DNA of 64,000 nucleotides from Bacillota bacterium (GTDB lineage Bacteria > Bacillota > Bacilli > Paenibacillales > Paenibacillaceae), in contig JAEWPC010000044.1 of NCBI GenBank assembly GCA_023460795.1, forward strand, positions 3,427 through 67,426, written 5' to 3'. The notes beneath the pieces were generated by a model, which made no database searches, had not been told where the DNA came from, and saw only the letters and a program-made list of their open reading frames with translations. This document shows, one piece after another, positions 16,375 through 24,121 of the stretch. Position numbers and translations under genes: made by a program. The first letter of the stretch is position 1. The number at the start of each line of letters is the position of its first letter.

Positions 16375-17550
16375 TTGGCACAACCCAAGTATATAACCGA
16401 CATCGACCGCATCGCTCATCTACCGGAGACGGAGCGTCAGAGACTGAAGCGAATCGTGGATAAGTTCGTGTTTCGCGTGAACGAGTTTTATTTGAACCTG
16501 ATCGACTGGAACGATCCTAACGATCCTTTGCGCAAGCTGGTCATCCCTAACGAAGGGGAGTTGAAGGAATACGGACGTTGGGACGCCTCGGACGAGGATA
16601 CGAACTACGTCGTTCCCGGTTGCCAGCATAAGTACAAATCGACGGCTCTGCTGATCGTGTCGGAGGTGTGCGGCGCCTATTGCCGCTACTGCTTCCGCAA
16701 GAGGCTGTTCCGCAACGACGTGAAGGAAGCGGTTAACGACGTGGAGCCGGGTCTGAAGTACATCGCCGAACACCCGGAGATCAGCAACGTGCTGCTCACG
16801 GGCGGCGACAGCTTGATTCTGGGAACTCCGAAACTGCGTTCGATCATCGAGCGGCTGCGGGCGATCGATCACGTGAAGATTATCCGTCTAGGCTCGAAAA
16901 TTCCGGTGTTCAACCCGATGCGTATATACGAGGACGAACAGCTGCTTGCGACGATCAAAGAATTCTCCGACTCGCAGAAGCGCATTTATGTGATGGCTCA
17001 TATTAATCATCCAAGAGAAATTACTCCGGAAGCGGTACGCGGTTTCGAAGCGCTGCATAACGCGGGCGCGATCGTCGTCAATCAGACGCCGATCCTTCGC
17101 GGGATCAACGACGATCCGAACGTGCTCGGCGAGCTGTTAGACCGGCTCTCATGGGCGGGAGTGACGCCGTATTATTTCTTCGTCAACCGTCCGGTCGCGG
17201 GCAACAGCGATTTCGTTCTTCCGCTCGAGAGGGTCTACGAGCTCGTCGAGCAAGCGAAGGCGAGAACGTCCGGGCTCGGCAAGCGCGTTCGCCTATCGAT
17301 GAGCCATACCTCCGGTAAAATAGAAATTCTAGCGATCGAAGATGGCAAAGCGTATTTGAAATACCATCAGTCGAGGGATGGGCAATACGGCAAATTCATG
17401 GTGCTCGATTGTCCGTCGGACGCCTCATGGTTCGACGACTTGCCCGGGAACGAGCAATATTGGAGCAAGCCGAGCAAGAAGACGGAGGCGGTCGTATCCG
17501 TCAACGGCATGTCCGACTATCCGCGCCGAGCGGTAAGCCAGCATACCTAA
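16375..17550 (+). CDS. kamA: KamA-family radical SAM aminomutase (lysine 2,3-aminomutase-like)
   Basis: A 391-residue radical SAM enzyme. The iron-sulfur motif C-x3-C-x2-C is C-G-A-Y-C-R-Y-C (Cys99, 103, 106), followed by R-K-R-L-F and the L-T-G-G-D-S SAM-binding loop; the likely PLP lysine is Lys315 in H-T-S-G-K-I-E. KamA enzymes move the amino group of lysine (or glutamate, or EF-P lysine in EpmB) from C2 to C3. The C-terminal zinc cysteines of clostridial lysine aminomutase are absent, so the substrate is uncertain. TTG 16375 is chosen for its AGGAGG eight bases upstream; an in-frame ATG at 16252 lies in a terminator. Control by c-di-AMP hints at an osmolyte role. Confidence 0.88.
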   Translation: MAQPKYITDIDRIAHLPETERQRLKRIVDKFVFRVNEFYLNLIDWNDPNDPLRKLVIPNEGELKEYGRWDASDEDTNYVVPGCQHKYKSTALLIVSEVCGAYCRYCFRKRLFRNDVKEAVNDVEPGLKYIAEHPEISNVLLTGGDSLILGTPKLRSIIERLRAIDHVKIIRLGSKIPVFNPMRIYEDEQLLATIKEFSDSQKRIYVMAHINHPREITPEAVRGFEALHNAGAIVVNQTPILRGINDDPNVLGELLDRLSWAGVTPYYFFVNRPVAGNSDFVLPLERVYELVEQAKARTSGLGKRVRLSMSHTSGKIEILAIEDGKAYLKYHQSRDGQYGKFMVLDCPSDASWFDDLPGNEQYWSKPSKKTEAVVSVNGMSDYPRRAVSQHT

Positions 17551-17560
17551 TTCAGATGGA

Positions 17561-17592
17561 AACCCCGATGCGGAAGCGCTGCGTCGGGGGTT
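17561..17592 (+). terminator. Probable terminator after kamA
   Basis: CCCCGATGC (17563-17571) pairs with GCGTCGGGG (17581-17589) with one G-T pair; the following GTTCTCGCGTTT is only moderately T-rich. Confidence 0.5.
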
Positions 17593-17616
17593 CTCGCGTT
17601 TCGGGGGCTTTTGTGA

Positions 17617-17625
17617 TGGTATAAT
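17617..17625 (+). promoter_or_regulatory. Extended -10 promoter
   Basis: TGG-TATAAT forms an extended -10 element. No good -35 is seen, as is common for this class. Transcription would start near 17632, 30 bases before the next gene. Confidence 0.6.
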
Positions 17626-17660
17626 GGGTCTAGACTAGAGAACAGAGAGGGGACGACCTC

Positions 17661-18557
17661 ATGCTTATCGTCATTTTGCTCCTCCCGGCACTTATTCTTT
17701 ATGGCGTTATGCTAGCCATTTACAAGCCGCAATCGAAGTTCGAAGCAGGAATTCTATTCAGCATCGCTCTGCCGCTTAGCGCCGCAGAGAATGAGGCGAT
17801 CCAAGCCATCCGGCAACGATACGACAAGCAGTTCTCCCGGATGAGCATATGGATGTTAGCCGCGCTAGTTCCATTCCCCTTCATGTACAACTGGTTCGGC
17901 CTGATGTTCATCTATTATCTGGCATGGATATTCGCCTTTATCTTTATCGTCGTTGTTCCGTTCCGCCAAGCCTTCCGCGACACGTTGGCTCTGAAGAAGA
18001 GTCTTGGATGGGGCTCAGAGGAAGACGACGATGAATCCTGGAAGAACGGGTTTACTTACCACAATCCTCGTAATAAACGGTTTCTGGTTCCCAAGCGCGT
18101 CGGGGTCGGGATGACCGTGAATACGGGAACGCCTGCAGGCAAAATCGTCATGTGGGGCTTGTGCGCGGCGGTTGCGGCGATCCTTGGATTCGTCTGCTTC
18201 ATGATCGTCCGAGCGGAGCTGACTTCTCCGACAATCACAGTTACGCAGGAACAACGGGTCGAGATCGATTATCCGATGTATTCCTACGGCTTTAATGTCG
18301 GGGACATTCAGGAAATCGCGCTGATCGATCAAATGCCGTCTGGTTCGAAGACGAATGGAGAGGCGACCGACAAGTATGCGCGGGGACATTTTCGGTTGAA
18401 GGGGCTAGGAAAGGCGAGACTTTATATTTTCAAAGATCATCCGCCTTACATTCAGTTCAAGCTAGAGAACGGTTATGTCATCTATAACGATAAGGATCCG
18501 GCTGAGACGAGACAGTTGTTCGACTCGCTGCAGCAAGGGGTAGAAGGGAGCCGGTAA
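17661..18557 (+). CDS. DUF5808 membrane protein with C-terminal bacterial PH-like domain
   Basis: A 298-residue protein with helices at about 1-18, 58-76, 80-98 and 162-182. Between the helices lies the DUF5808 signature: E-S-W-K-N-G-F-T-Y-H-N-P-x-N-K-R-F-L-V-P-K-R-x-G-V-G-M-T-V-N. After the last helix comes an extracytoplasmic-looking beta-rich region (G-D-I-Q-E-I-A-L-I-D, R-G-H-F-R-L-K-G-L-G-K-A-R-L-Y) of the kind annotated as a bacterial PH domain. No enzymatic motif is visible and the function is unknown. The LysR gene starts one base after its stop, so they share a transcript. Confidence 0.72.
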   Translation: MLIVILLLPALILYGVMLAIYKPQSKFEAGILFSIALPLSAAENEAIQAIRQRYDKQFSRMSIWMLAALVPFPFMYNWFGLMFIYYLAWIFAFIFIVVVPFRQAFRDTLALKKSLGWGSEEDDDESWKNGFTYHNPRNKRFLVPKRVGVGMTVNTGTPAGKIVMWGLCAAVAAILGFVCFMIVRAELTSPTITVTQEQRVEIDYPMYSYGFNVGDIQEIALIDQMPSGSKTNGEATDKYARGHFRLKGLGKARLYIFKDHPPYIQFKLENGYVIYNDKDPAETRQLFDSLQQGVEGSR

Positions 18558-18558
18558 A

Positions 18559-19431
18559 ATGGAGCTGACATATCTGCGGACGTTCCGAGAGGTGGTCAAG
18601 ATGGGCAGCTACACGAAGGCGGCCGAGGCGCTGGGCTACGCGCAATCCAGCGTGACGACGCAAATTCAGAAGCTGGAGGCGGCTTACGGAGCCGTGCTGC
18701 TGGAGCGGTTCGGCAGGGGGATGAAGCTGACGCTAGCCGGCGAAGCCTTGCTGCGTTATGCGGACGAGATCGCAAGGCTGCACGACGAATCGAAGGAAGT
18801 CGTCTCGAAGCAGTCGAAGGGGACGCTGTCCGTCGGCACGATCGAGACGTTGGCCGCTTACTATTTGCCTCCTTGCTTGCAGACTTTCCGAGAGCATTAT
18901 CCGGACATTAACGTTACGCTTCAACCGGGGAACGAGCCTCAGATTATCGAATCGGTCAAGGAAGGCGAGCTGGATGCAGGCATCATCTTAGACCCGCCTT
19001 TCTCCGATCCCGACTTGCACACGATCGTGCTCAGAGAAGAGGTGCTTGTCATCATCGCGCCTCCGGACCATCGGTTGGCGGGCAAGGAATCGATCGGACT
19101 GGAGGATATCGAGAGCGAATCTCTGATTCTGACCGAGGAAGGGTGCACGTACCGGGCGATGCTGCTGAGGCTGCTCCGGAGCGGGCAGATCGGTTATCGG
19201 CTTGCCTACGAGTTCGGCAATCTGGAGGCGATCAAGCAGTGCGTCACCTACGGTCTCGGCATTGCGCTGCTTCCTCGAATCGCCGTCGCCGAAGCGGTCC
19301 GTCAAGGGCAAGTCGTCGCGATCCCGTTCGTCCATCCCGAATGTCGGTTCTATACCCAGCTTATCTATGCGAAGAAGAAGTGGCAGTCGCATGCGTTCCA
19401 AGGCTTCGTTAAGCTTCTACGCGACTCCTAA
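18559..19431 (+). CDS. LysR-family transcriptional regulator
   Basis: A 290-residue LTTR. The N-terminal winged HTH reads L-R-T-F-R-E-V-V-K-M-G-S-Y-T-K-A-A-E-A-L-G-Y-A-Q-S-S-V-T-T-Q-I, followed by the linker helix and a two-lobed effector domain from about residue 90 (L-S-V-G-T-I-E-T-L). It follows the DUF5808 gene by one base with GGGAG in front of ATG 18559. Its inducer and targets are not evident; the downstream rhodanese gene, separated by a 100-base A/T-rich gap with several ATCGAT elements, is a possible target. Confidence 0.9.
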   Translation: MELTYLRTFREVVKMGSYTKAAEALGYAQSSVTTQIQKLEAAYGAVLLERFGRGMKLTLAGEALLRYADEIARLHDESKEVVSKQSKGTLSVGTIETLAAYYLPPCLQTFREHYPDINVTLQPGNEPQIIESVKEGELDAGIILDPPFSDPDLHTIVLREEVLVIIAPPDHRLAGKESIGLEDIESESLILTEEGCTYRAMLLRLLRSGQIGYRLAYEFGNLEAIKQCVTYGLGIALLPRIAVAEAVRQGQVVAIPFVHPECRFYTQLIYAKKKWQSHAFQGFVKLLRDS

Positions 19432-19531
19432 TTATCAAAATTAATGATGTATACCATAGATAGCGATCGATAACTCTGTTGTTCAATATCGTGTTAAGCT
19501 TCGATAAACAACGATTCTGGAGGTTATCGAT

Positions 19532-19972
19532 ATGAGCCAAGTTAACGCCCAAGCATCCCGCGTATTAGAGACGCCAGCTGCGTCCCCTGAAGCGATTCAC
19601 CGGCATTACGGGAATAAGCTTGCGATGGAAACAGACGTGTCCGACGTTCAACACGATATGGCGCAAGGAACGAACGATTTCGTGCTGATCGACGTTCGCG
19701 GCGCCAAGGCCTACGAGGAATGCCATATCCCTGGCGCAAGCCATCTATGGTCAGCGACTATAAACGAGGCGACGACCGCGCATCTGGACAAGGACCGGCT
19801 GATCGTGGCTTATTGTTGGGGCCCGGCCTGCAACGGCGCGACGAAGGCGGCCGCCCGCTTATCCGCGCTCGGGTTCCAAGTGAAAGAGATGCTCGGCGGA
19901 ATCGAGTATTGGCGCAAGGAAGGCTTCGAAGTAGAAGGAACGAAAGGCGCGGATGCGCCTCTGGTCGGGTGA
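19532..19972 (+). CDS. Rhodanese-like domain protein
   Basis: A 146-residue single-domain rhodanese. The opening D-F-V-L-I-D-V-R and H-I-P-G-A motifs and the active loop Y-C-W-G-P-A-C-N-G-A are conserved; the first cysteine after the tyrosine is the likely persulfide carrier, with a second cysteine four residues on. Such proteins transfer sulfane sulfur. CTGGAGG precedes ATG 19532. The N-terminal 35 residues are not part of the domain. Downstream lies an independently promoted MerR gene. Confidence 0.88.
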   Translation: MSQVNAQASRVLETPAASPEAIHRHYGNKLAMETDVSDVQHDMAQGTNDFVLIDVRGAKAYEECHIPGASHLWSATINEATTAHLDKDRLIVAYCWGPACNGATKAAARLSALGFQVKEMLGGIEYWRKEGFEVEGTKGADAPLVG

Positions 19973-19996
19973 TGATTTCTATTCTAAAAAATACGT

Positions 19997-20027
19997 TTGA
20001 CATTGACGTTACGTAAAGGTGTACCGT
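19997..20027 (+). promoter_or_regulatory. MerR-type promoter/operator with 19-bp spacer
   Basis: TTGACA (19997-20002) and TACCGT (20022-20027) are 19 bases apart, longer than the sigma-A optimum. The dyad TTACGTAA (20009-20016) is centred in that spacer. This is the layout by which MerR-family activators untwist promoters and fits autoregulation of the gene that starts at 20047. Confidence 0.75.
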
Positions 20028-20046
20028 TAGTTCAGGGGGTGACGAC

Positions 20047-20808
20047 ATGGAGTACACGGTGTTGAAGCTAGGCAAGCTCGCGGGCGTGAGTACGCGCACG
20101 CTGCGGTATTACGACGAGATCGGCATTCTGAAGCCGGCCAGAACGAACTCGTCCGGTTATCGCATCTACGGGGCGCTTGAAGTCGAGCGGCTGCAGCAGA
20201 TCATGTTCTATCGGGAGCTCGGCGTACCGCTGGAGACGATCAAGGACATCGTGACCCATCCGTCTTTCGACGGCGCCGCCGCCCTGAAGGAGCATCGAGA
20301 GCAGCTTCTGGCGCGCAGAAGCCAGCTCGACAAGCTGATTGCGAACGTCGATAAGACGATCGCGCTAACGGAAGGGAGATTAACGATGAGCGACCAAGAG
20401 AAATTCGAAGGCTTCAAACAAAAGATGATCGACGATAACGAGCAAAAGTACGGCAAGGAAATACGGGAGAAATACGGGGAAGATGTCGTCAACAAGTCCA
20501 ACGCCAAACTGCAGAACATGACGGAAGCGCAATATGCGGAGATGACGAAGCTAGGAGAGGAGCTGCACGTTAAGCTGGCGGAAGCTTACCGGACGGGAGA
20601 TCCCGCGGGCGAACTGGCTCAGCAAGCGGCAGAAATGCATAGGCGCTGGTTAATGTTCCATTGGCCGCAGTACAGTCCGGAAGCGCACGCCGGTCTTGCT
20701 CAAATGTACGTCGACGACGAGCGGTTCACCGCGTACTACGACAAGGACCAGCCAGGGACGGCAGCGTTCCTGAGAGATGCGATCCACATCTATACGGGTC
20801 AGAAGTAG
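20047..20808 (+). CDS. MerR-family regulator with TipAS effector domain
   Basis: A 253-residue regulator. The MerR HTH is V-L-K-L-G-K-L-A-G-V-S-T-R-T-L-R-Y-Y-D-E-I-G, followed by the dimerisation helix (to about 105). The C-terminal half matches TipAS: K-F-E-G-F-K-Q-K-M-I-D-D-N-E, E-E-L-H-V-K-L-A-E-A and M-Y-V-D-D-E-R-F-T-A-Y-Y-D. TipAS domains bind thiopeptide and related drugs, so it is likely a drug-responsive activator; B. subtilis Mta is a relative. In-frame ATG 20386 could yield a free TipAS domain, as in Streptomyces TipA. No obvious exporter lies next to it. Confidence 0.9.
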   Translation: MEYTVLKLGKLAGVSTRTLRYYDEIGILKPARTNSSGYRIYGALEVERLQQIMFYRELGVPLETIKDIVTHPSFDGAAALKEHREQLLARRSQLDKLIANVDKTIALTEGRLTMSDQEKFEGFKQKMIDDNEQKYGKEIREKYGEDVVNKSNAKLQNMTEAQYAEMTKLGEELHVKLAEAYRTGDPAGELAQQAAEMHRRWLMFHWPQYSPEAHAGLAQMYVDDERFTAYYDKDQPGTAAFLRDAIHIYTGQK

Positions 20809-20868
20809 TCATACAGCCGTCTTGCTCGCGTTTGCGGGTAAGGCGGTTAGTCGCTGTTTAAGAGACGG

Positions 20869-20995
20869 TTGTCGCTCTCCGCGACAATGTTGCGTCAAAT
20901 GAGCTCGGTGCGCCCCCGATTGTAGCTCTCCGCGACAATGTTGCGTCAAATGAGCTCGGTGTGCCCCAGATTGTCGCTCTCCGCGACAATGTTGC
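20869..20995. repeat. 51-bp tandem repeat, about 2.5 copies, with hairpin core
   Basis: Units begin at 20869, 20920 and 20971. Each opens with TTGTCGC-TCTCC-GCGACAA (the second copy has one change, TTGTAGC), a 7-bp hairpin, then ATGTTGCGTCAAATGAGC; the third copy breaks off after TTGCG. The first two units differ at only a few positions. It lies between the MerR/TipAS gene and the M15 peptidase and has no coding features. Confidence 0.85.
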
Positions 20996-21081
20996 GCACC
21001 CTTATATTCATTCGATAGACTGGATAAACTATTGATAGAGTCATAGACTCTAGTAACTGCCAAAGAGAGGTACTAACCTGC

Positions 21082-21717
21082 ATGCCCGAAACTACGCCAA
21101 CCGCTCGTTCTACCGCAACCGCAACGGAGCGGGCGAAAAGCCAAGCCACCCCGCACGCCAAATGGCTCATTCGAGCGCTGCTGGTCGTGCTCGCCGGTTA
21201 CGCGATCATCCAAGCGAGCTTCATGGAACGTTGGGTTCCGCTCAACTGGTTTCGCCAAGTACCAGAGACGACAGGACTGCATCCCGTCGTCGCGGAGAAG
21301 AGAGATCAGCTACTGGCATTAAGCCGAGACATCGGAATACGCGTGCTCATCACCGACGAGTTCCGCAGCTCGGAGGAGCAGGATGCGTTGTACCGCCAAG
21401 GCCGCACCACGGACGGGCCGATCGTGACGACCGTTCAAGGCGGCGAGTCTTACCATAACTACGGGCTTGCTATCGACTTCGCTCTGCTGAGTCCAGAAGG
21501 CGAAGCGCTGTGGGATCTGGAATACGACGGCAACGGCAACGGACAAGCGGATTGGATGGAAGTCGTCGCGATCGCGAAGCGATTAGGCTTCTCTTGGGGC
21601 GGCGACTGGGAAAGCTTCAAGGACAACCCGCACTTGCAGATGGACTTCGGCTACTCGATCCGCGAGCTGCAGGGCGGCTGGCGTCCGCCGGAGCACCCGG
21701 ACGGAGACGGCGATTAA
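21082..21717 (+). CDS. M15-family peptidoglycan peptidase (D-Ala-D-Ala carboxypeptidase / CwlK-like), membrane-anchored
   Basis: A 211-residue protein with a cytoplasmic tail, one transmembrane helix (about 29-47) and an outside zinc peptidase domain. D-E-F-R-S-S-E-E-Q-D, S-Y-H-N-Y-G-L-A-I-D-F-A and H-L-Q-M supply the M15 ligands (His-x6-Asp, then His). Such enzymes trim peptidoglycan stem peptides. The start has GAGAGG 11 bases upstream, after the tandem repeats. The stop shares four bases with the convergent exonuclease gene (TTAA). Confidence 0.85.
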   Translation: MPETTPTARSTATATERAKSQATPHAKWLIRALLVVLAGYAIIQASFMERWVPLNWFRQVPETTGLHPVVAEKRDQLLALSRDIGIRVLITDEFRSSEEQDALYRQGRTTDGPIVTTVQGGESYHNYGLAIDFALLSPEGEALWDLEYDGNGNGQADWMEVVAIAKRLGFSWGGDWESFKDNPHLQMDFGYSIRELQGGWRPPEHPDGDGD

Positions 21718-22472
21718 TCCAGCGACAGCGTCAAGCTGACCGGACAATGATCGCTCCCGAGCACATGCGCGTCGATACCCGCCTCGACGATGGCGTCCGC
21801 AAGCCTTTCCGATACGAGGAAATAGTCGATCCGCCACCCGACGTTCCGTTCCCGGACGCCCGGCATATTGGACCACCAAGTGAACGCATCGGTCCGATCC
21901 GGATACAGATGGCGGAACGAATCCACGAAGCCCGCACCGAGCAACTCGTTCATCTTGCCGCGTTCCTCGTCCGTAAAGCCGGAGTTGCCGCGGTTTCCTT
22001 TGGCGTTCTTAATGTCGATGTCCTCCCGGGCCACGTTCAAATCCCCGCATACGACGACCGGTTTATGCTTGTCCAGCTCTTGCAAGTACTTCCGGAACCG
22101 GTCCTCCCATTCCACGCGATAGTCGAGCCTCGACAGATCCCTCTTCGCGTTAGGCGTATAGACCGTCACCAGATAGAATTCCTCGAACTCCAGCGTCAGA
22201 ATTCGGCCTTCGGGCTCCTCGTTCTCCTCCATCCCGTAGCGCACGGACAACGGCTCCCGCTTCGTGAAGACAGCCGTTCCGGAGTACCCTTTTTTGACCG
22301 CGTAATTCCAGTAAGCCTTAAATCCCTTGTCGAGCGCCAGCTCGATCTGACCCTCCTGCAGCTTCGTCTCCTGAACGCAGCATATATCCGCTTCGGACTG
22401 CCGCAAATAGTCCAGGAATCCTTTGTTTACGCATGACCTTAACCCGTTTACGTTCCATGAGACCAGCTTCAT
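21714..22472 (-). CDS. exoA: Exodeoxyribonuclease III
   Basis: A 252-residue AP endonuclease/3' exonuclease for base excision repair. All core motifs are present: S-W-N-V-N-G-L-R-S, Q-E-T-K-L-Q, T-P-N-A-K-R-D, G-D-L-N-V-A, R-I-D-Y-F-L-V and G-S-D-H-C-P-V. ATG 22472 is the family's usual M-K-L-V-S-W-N start with AGGAGAA upstream; the frame reaches 22601 but without support. It stands alone, convergent with the M15 peptidase. Confidence 0.95.
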   Translation of the reverse strand: MKLVSWNVNGLRSCVNKGFLDYLRQSEADICCVQETKLQEGQIELALDKGFKAYWNYAVKKGYSGTAVFTKREPLSVRYGMEENEEPEGRILTLEFEEFYLVTVYTPNAKRDLSRLDYRVEWEDRFRKYLQELDKHKPVVVCGDLNVAREDIDIKNAKGNRGNSGFTDEERGKMNELLGAGFVDSFRHLYPDRTDAFTWWSNMPGVRERNVGWRIDYFLVSERLADAIVEAGIDAHVLGSDHCPVSLTLSLD

Positions 22473-22663
22473 CGATCGGTTCTCCTTTATATCTTTCGCT
22501 TCTACTAGTGTAGCATAGAACGACATATAAACGGGGTGTGGAGGCTGTTCGTCACCATTCGACCTAAAAAAAGCAAACCTTAACTCATAAAGTTCGCGCA
22601 TTGTTAGGACTGTCGGACCTGTACCATAATAGGATTACATTCACGCAAGGGGGAAAATAGACA

Positions 22664-24037
22664 ATGGCAAACAAGTTGAAAGTGCTGAGCACCGTAGCGG
22701 CAGCTTCCGTACTGACGCTGAGCTTGGCAGCATGCGGCAAAGATAACAACAATGCCGACAACGCATCTCCATCCGAGACCACTCCGGCAGCTTCCAGCCC
22801 GGCTGCGAACGGCGGAGAAGTCAACAACGGCGAGAAAGTAACGATCACGGTTCAGAACATCTACGTGGACGAAACGACGCCAACGGCTAAAGGCCTGAAG
22901 CAAGTCGTTGAAGCGTACACGAAAGAGCATCCGAACGTAACGGTCGAGCTCGACACGCTGAACACCGACCAACAGAAGCAAAAGCTGAAAACGCAAGCCG
23001 CGGCCAAAACGATCCCCGACATCACGATGGTTAACCCGGCTGCTCAAATGCAACCGTTCGTAGAAGCGGGCCTCTTCGCTCCGTTGAACGACATTCTCGA
23101 CAAAGACGGCCTGAAGGACACGTACCAAGCCGGCCTTCTCGACTACTACAGCTTCGACGGCAACGTATACGCGCTTCCTGACGGCAACAACATCGAAGTC
23201 GTGTACTACAATAAAGACCTGTTCTCGCAAGCGGGTATTTCCGCTCCTCCGACGACGTTCGACGAGCTGATCGAAGACGTTAAGAAACTGAAAGCCAAAG
23301 GCATCACTCCGATCGCGATCGGCGAGAAGGACTCTTGGACGGGTTCGTTCCTGTTCATGAACATCCTGCTTCGCACGAACGGCGGCCCTGGCTTCCTGCA
23401 AGACGTGCTCGACGGCAAGAAAACGTTCGAAGATCCAGCATTCGTAGAAGCGGTCGACGCATTCCAGAAGCTCGTAGAAGCCGGCGCATTCCCAGAAGGC
23501 GCAACTTCCATCGACGCGAATGCCGGCGCTAACATGTTCAAATCGGGCAAAGCGGCTATGTTCTCTATCGGTTCTTGGGAAACGGGCGCGATCGACGGAT
23601 CGACGGTCGGTCAAGCGGGCAATGCCGCGGCGTTCCAATTCCCTACGGTCAACGGCAAAGGCGACCCGAACCAATTCATGCTCGCGCCAGGCAGCGCATT
23701 CGCAGTATCCGCGAACAGCAAGCATCTTGACGTAGCGAAGGACTTCCTTCACTACATGACGTCGAACTGGCCATCCATCCAATTCGACCTGAAGAACGCA
23801 GTAGGACAACCGCAGCTTATGAAAGGCGACCTGAAATCCGCCGGTTATTCCGACCTCGCGATCTCGGTACTCGACCTGTTCTCCAAAGTCAACGGCGGCG
23901 ACCTCGCGTTCGACAACACGATGAAACCGGCAATCGCTCAAGTTCACTTGACGAGCCTGCAAAACCTGTTCGTACAGAAAGTCGATTCGGCTTCGGTAGC
24001 GAAAGAACACCAAGCCGCTTACGACGCGAACAAATAA
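22664..24037 (+). CDS. Sugar ABC transporter substrate-binding lipoprotein (family 1)
   Basis: A 457-residue extracellular binding protein. The signal ends L-A-A-C (Cys24), followed by an N/S/P-rich tether. The fold shows K-V-T-I-T-V-Q-N-I-Y, the A-A-A-K-T-I-P-D-I-T-M segment and Y-A-L-P-D-G-N-N-I-E-V-V-Y-Y-N-K-D-L-F, typical of carbohydrate-binding ABC proteins. GGGGGAAAA precedes ATG 22664. The gene heads a five-gene group with two permeases and a YesM/YesN pair, an arrangement characteristic of oligosaccharide uptake in Paenibacillus. No ATPase is included; such systems commonly use a shared MsmX-type ATPase (general knowledge). The sugar is unknown. Confidence 0.93.
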   Translation: MANKLKVLSTVAAASVLTLSLAACGKDNNNADNASPSETTPAASSPAANGGEVNNGEKVTITVQNIYVDETTPTAKGLKQVVEAYTKEHPNVTVELDTLNTDQQKQKLKTQAAAKTIPDITMVNPAAQMQPFVEAGLFAPLNDILDKDGLKDTYQAGLLDYYSFDGNVYALPDGNNIEVVYYNKDLFSQAGISAPPTTFDELIEDVKKLKAKGITPIAIGEKDSWTGSFLFMNILLRTNGGPGFLQDVLDGKKTFEDPAFVEAVDAFQKLVEAGAFPEGATSIDANAGANMFKSGKAAMFSIGSWETGAIDGSTVGQAGNAAAFQFPTVNGKGDPNQFMLAPGSAFAVSANSKHLDVAKDFLHYMTSNWPSIQFDLKNAVGQPQLMKGDLKSAGYSDLAISVLDLFSKVNGGDLAFDNTMKPAIAQVHLTSLQNLFVQKVDSASVAKEHQAAYDANK

Positions 24038-24063
24038 TCATAGCTTGATCGTTCTGAATTCAA

Positions 24064-24095
24064 GCAAAGGGGCCGCTGTAGGGCAGCCCCTTTGC
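24064..24095 (+). terminator. Intra-operon hairpin after the sugar-binding protein
   Basis: GCAAAGGGG (24064-24072) pairs perfectly with CCCCTTTGC (24087-24095). CATTCGATTTT follows, so termination would be partial. It can keep binding-protein mRNA in excess over permease mRNA. Confidence 0.7.
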
Positions 24096-24121
24096 CATTC
24101 GATTTTAAGGAGGCGGCAGTA

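Noticed and set aside
20869..20995. CRISPR array
   Set aside because: The units are directly adjacent 51-bp repeats without unique spacers, and no cas genes are present.
22604..24013. 469-codon open frame antisense to the sugar-binding protein
   Set aside because: Arginine/valine-rich translation without domain sense; it mirrors the codon use of the real gene on the plus strand.
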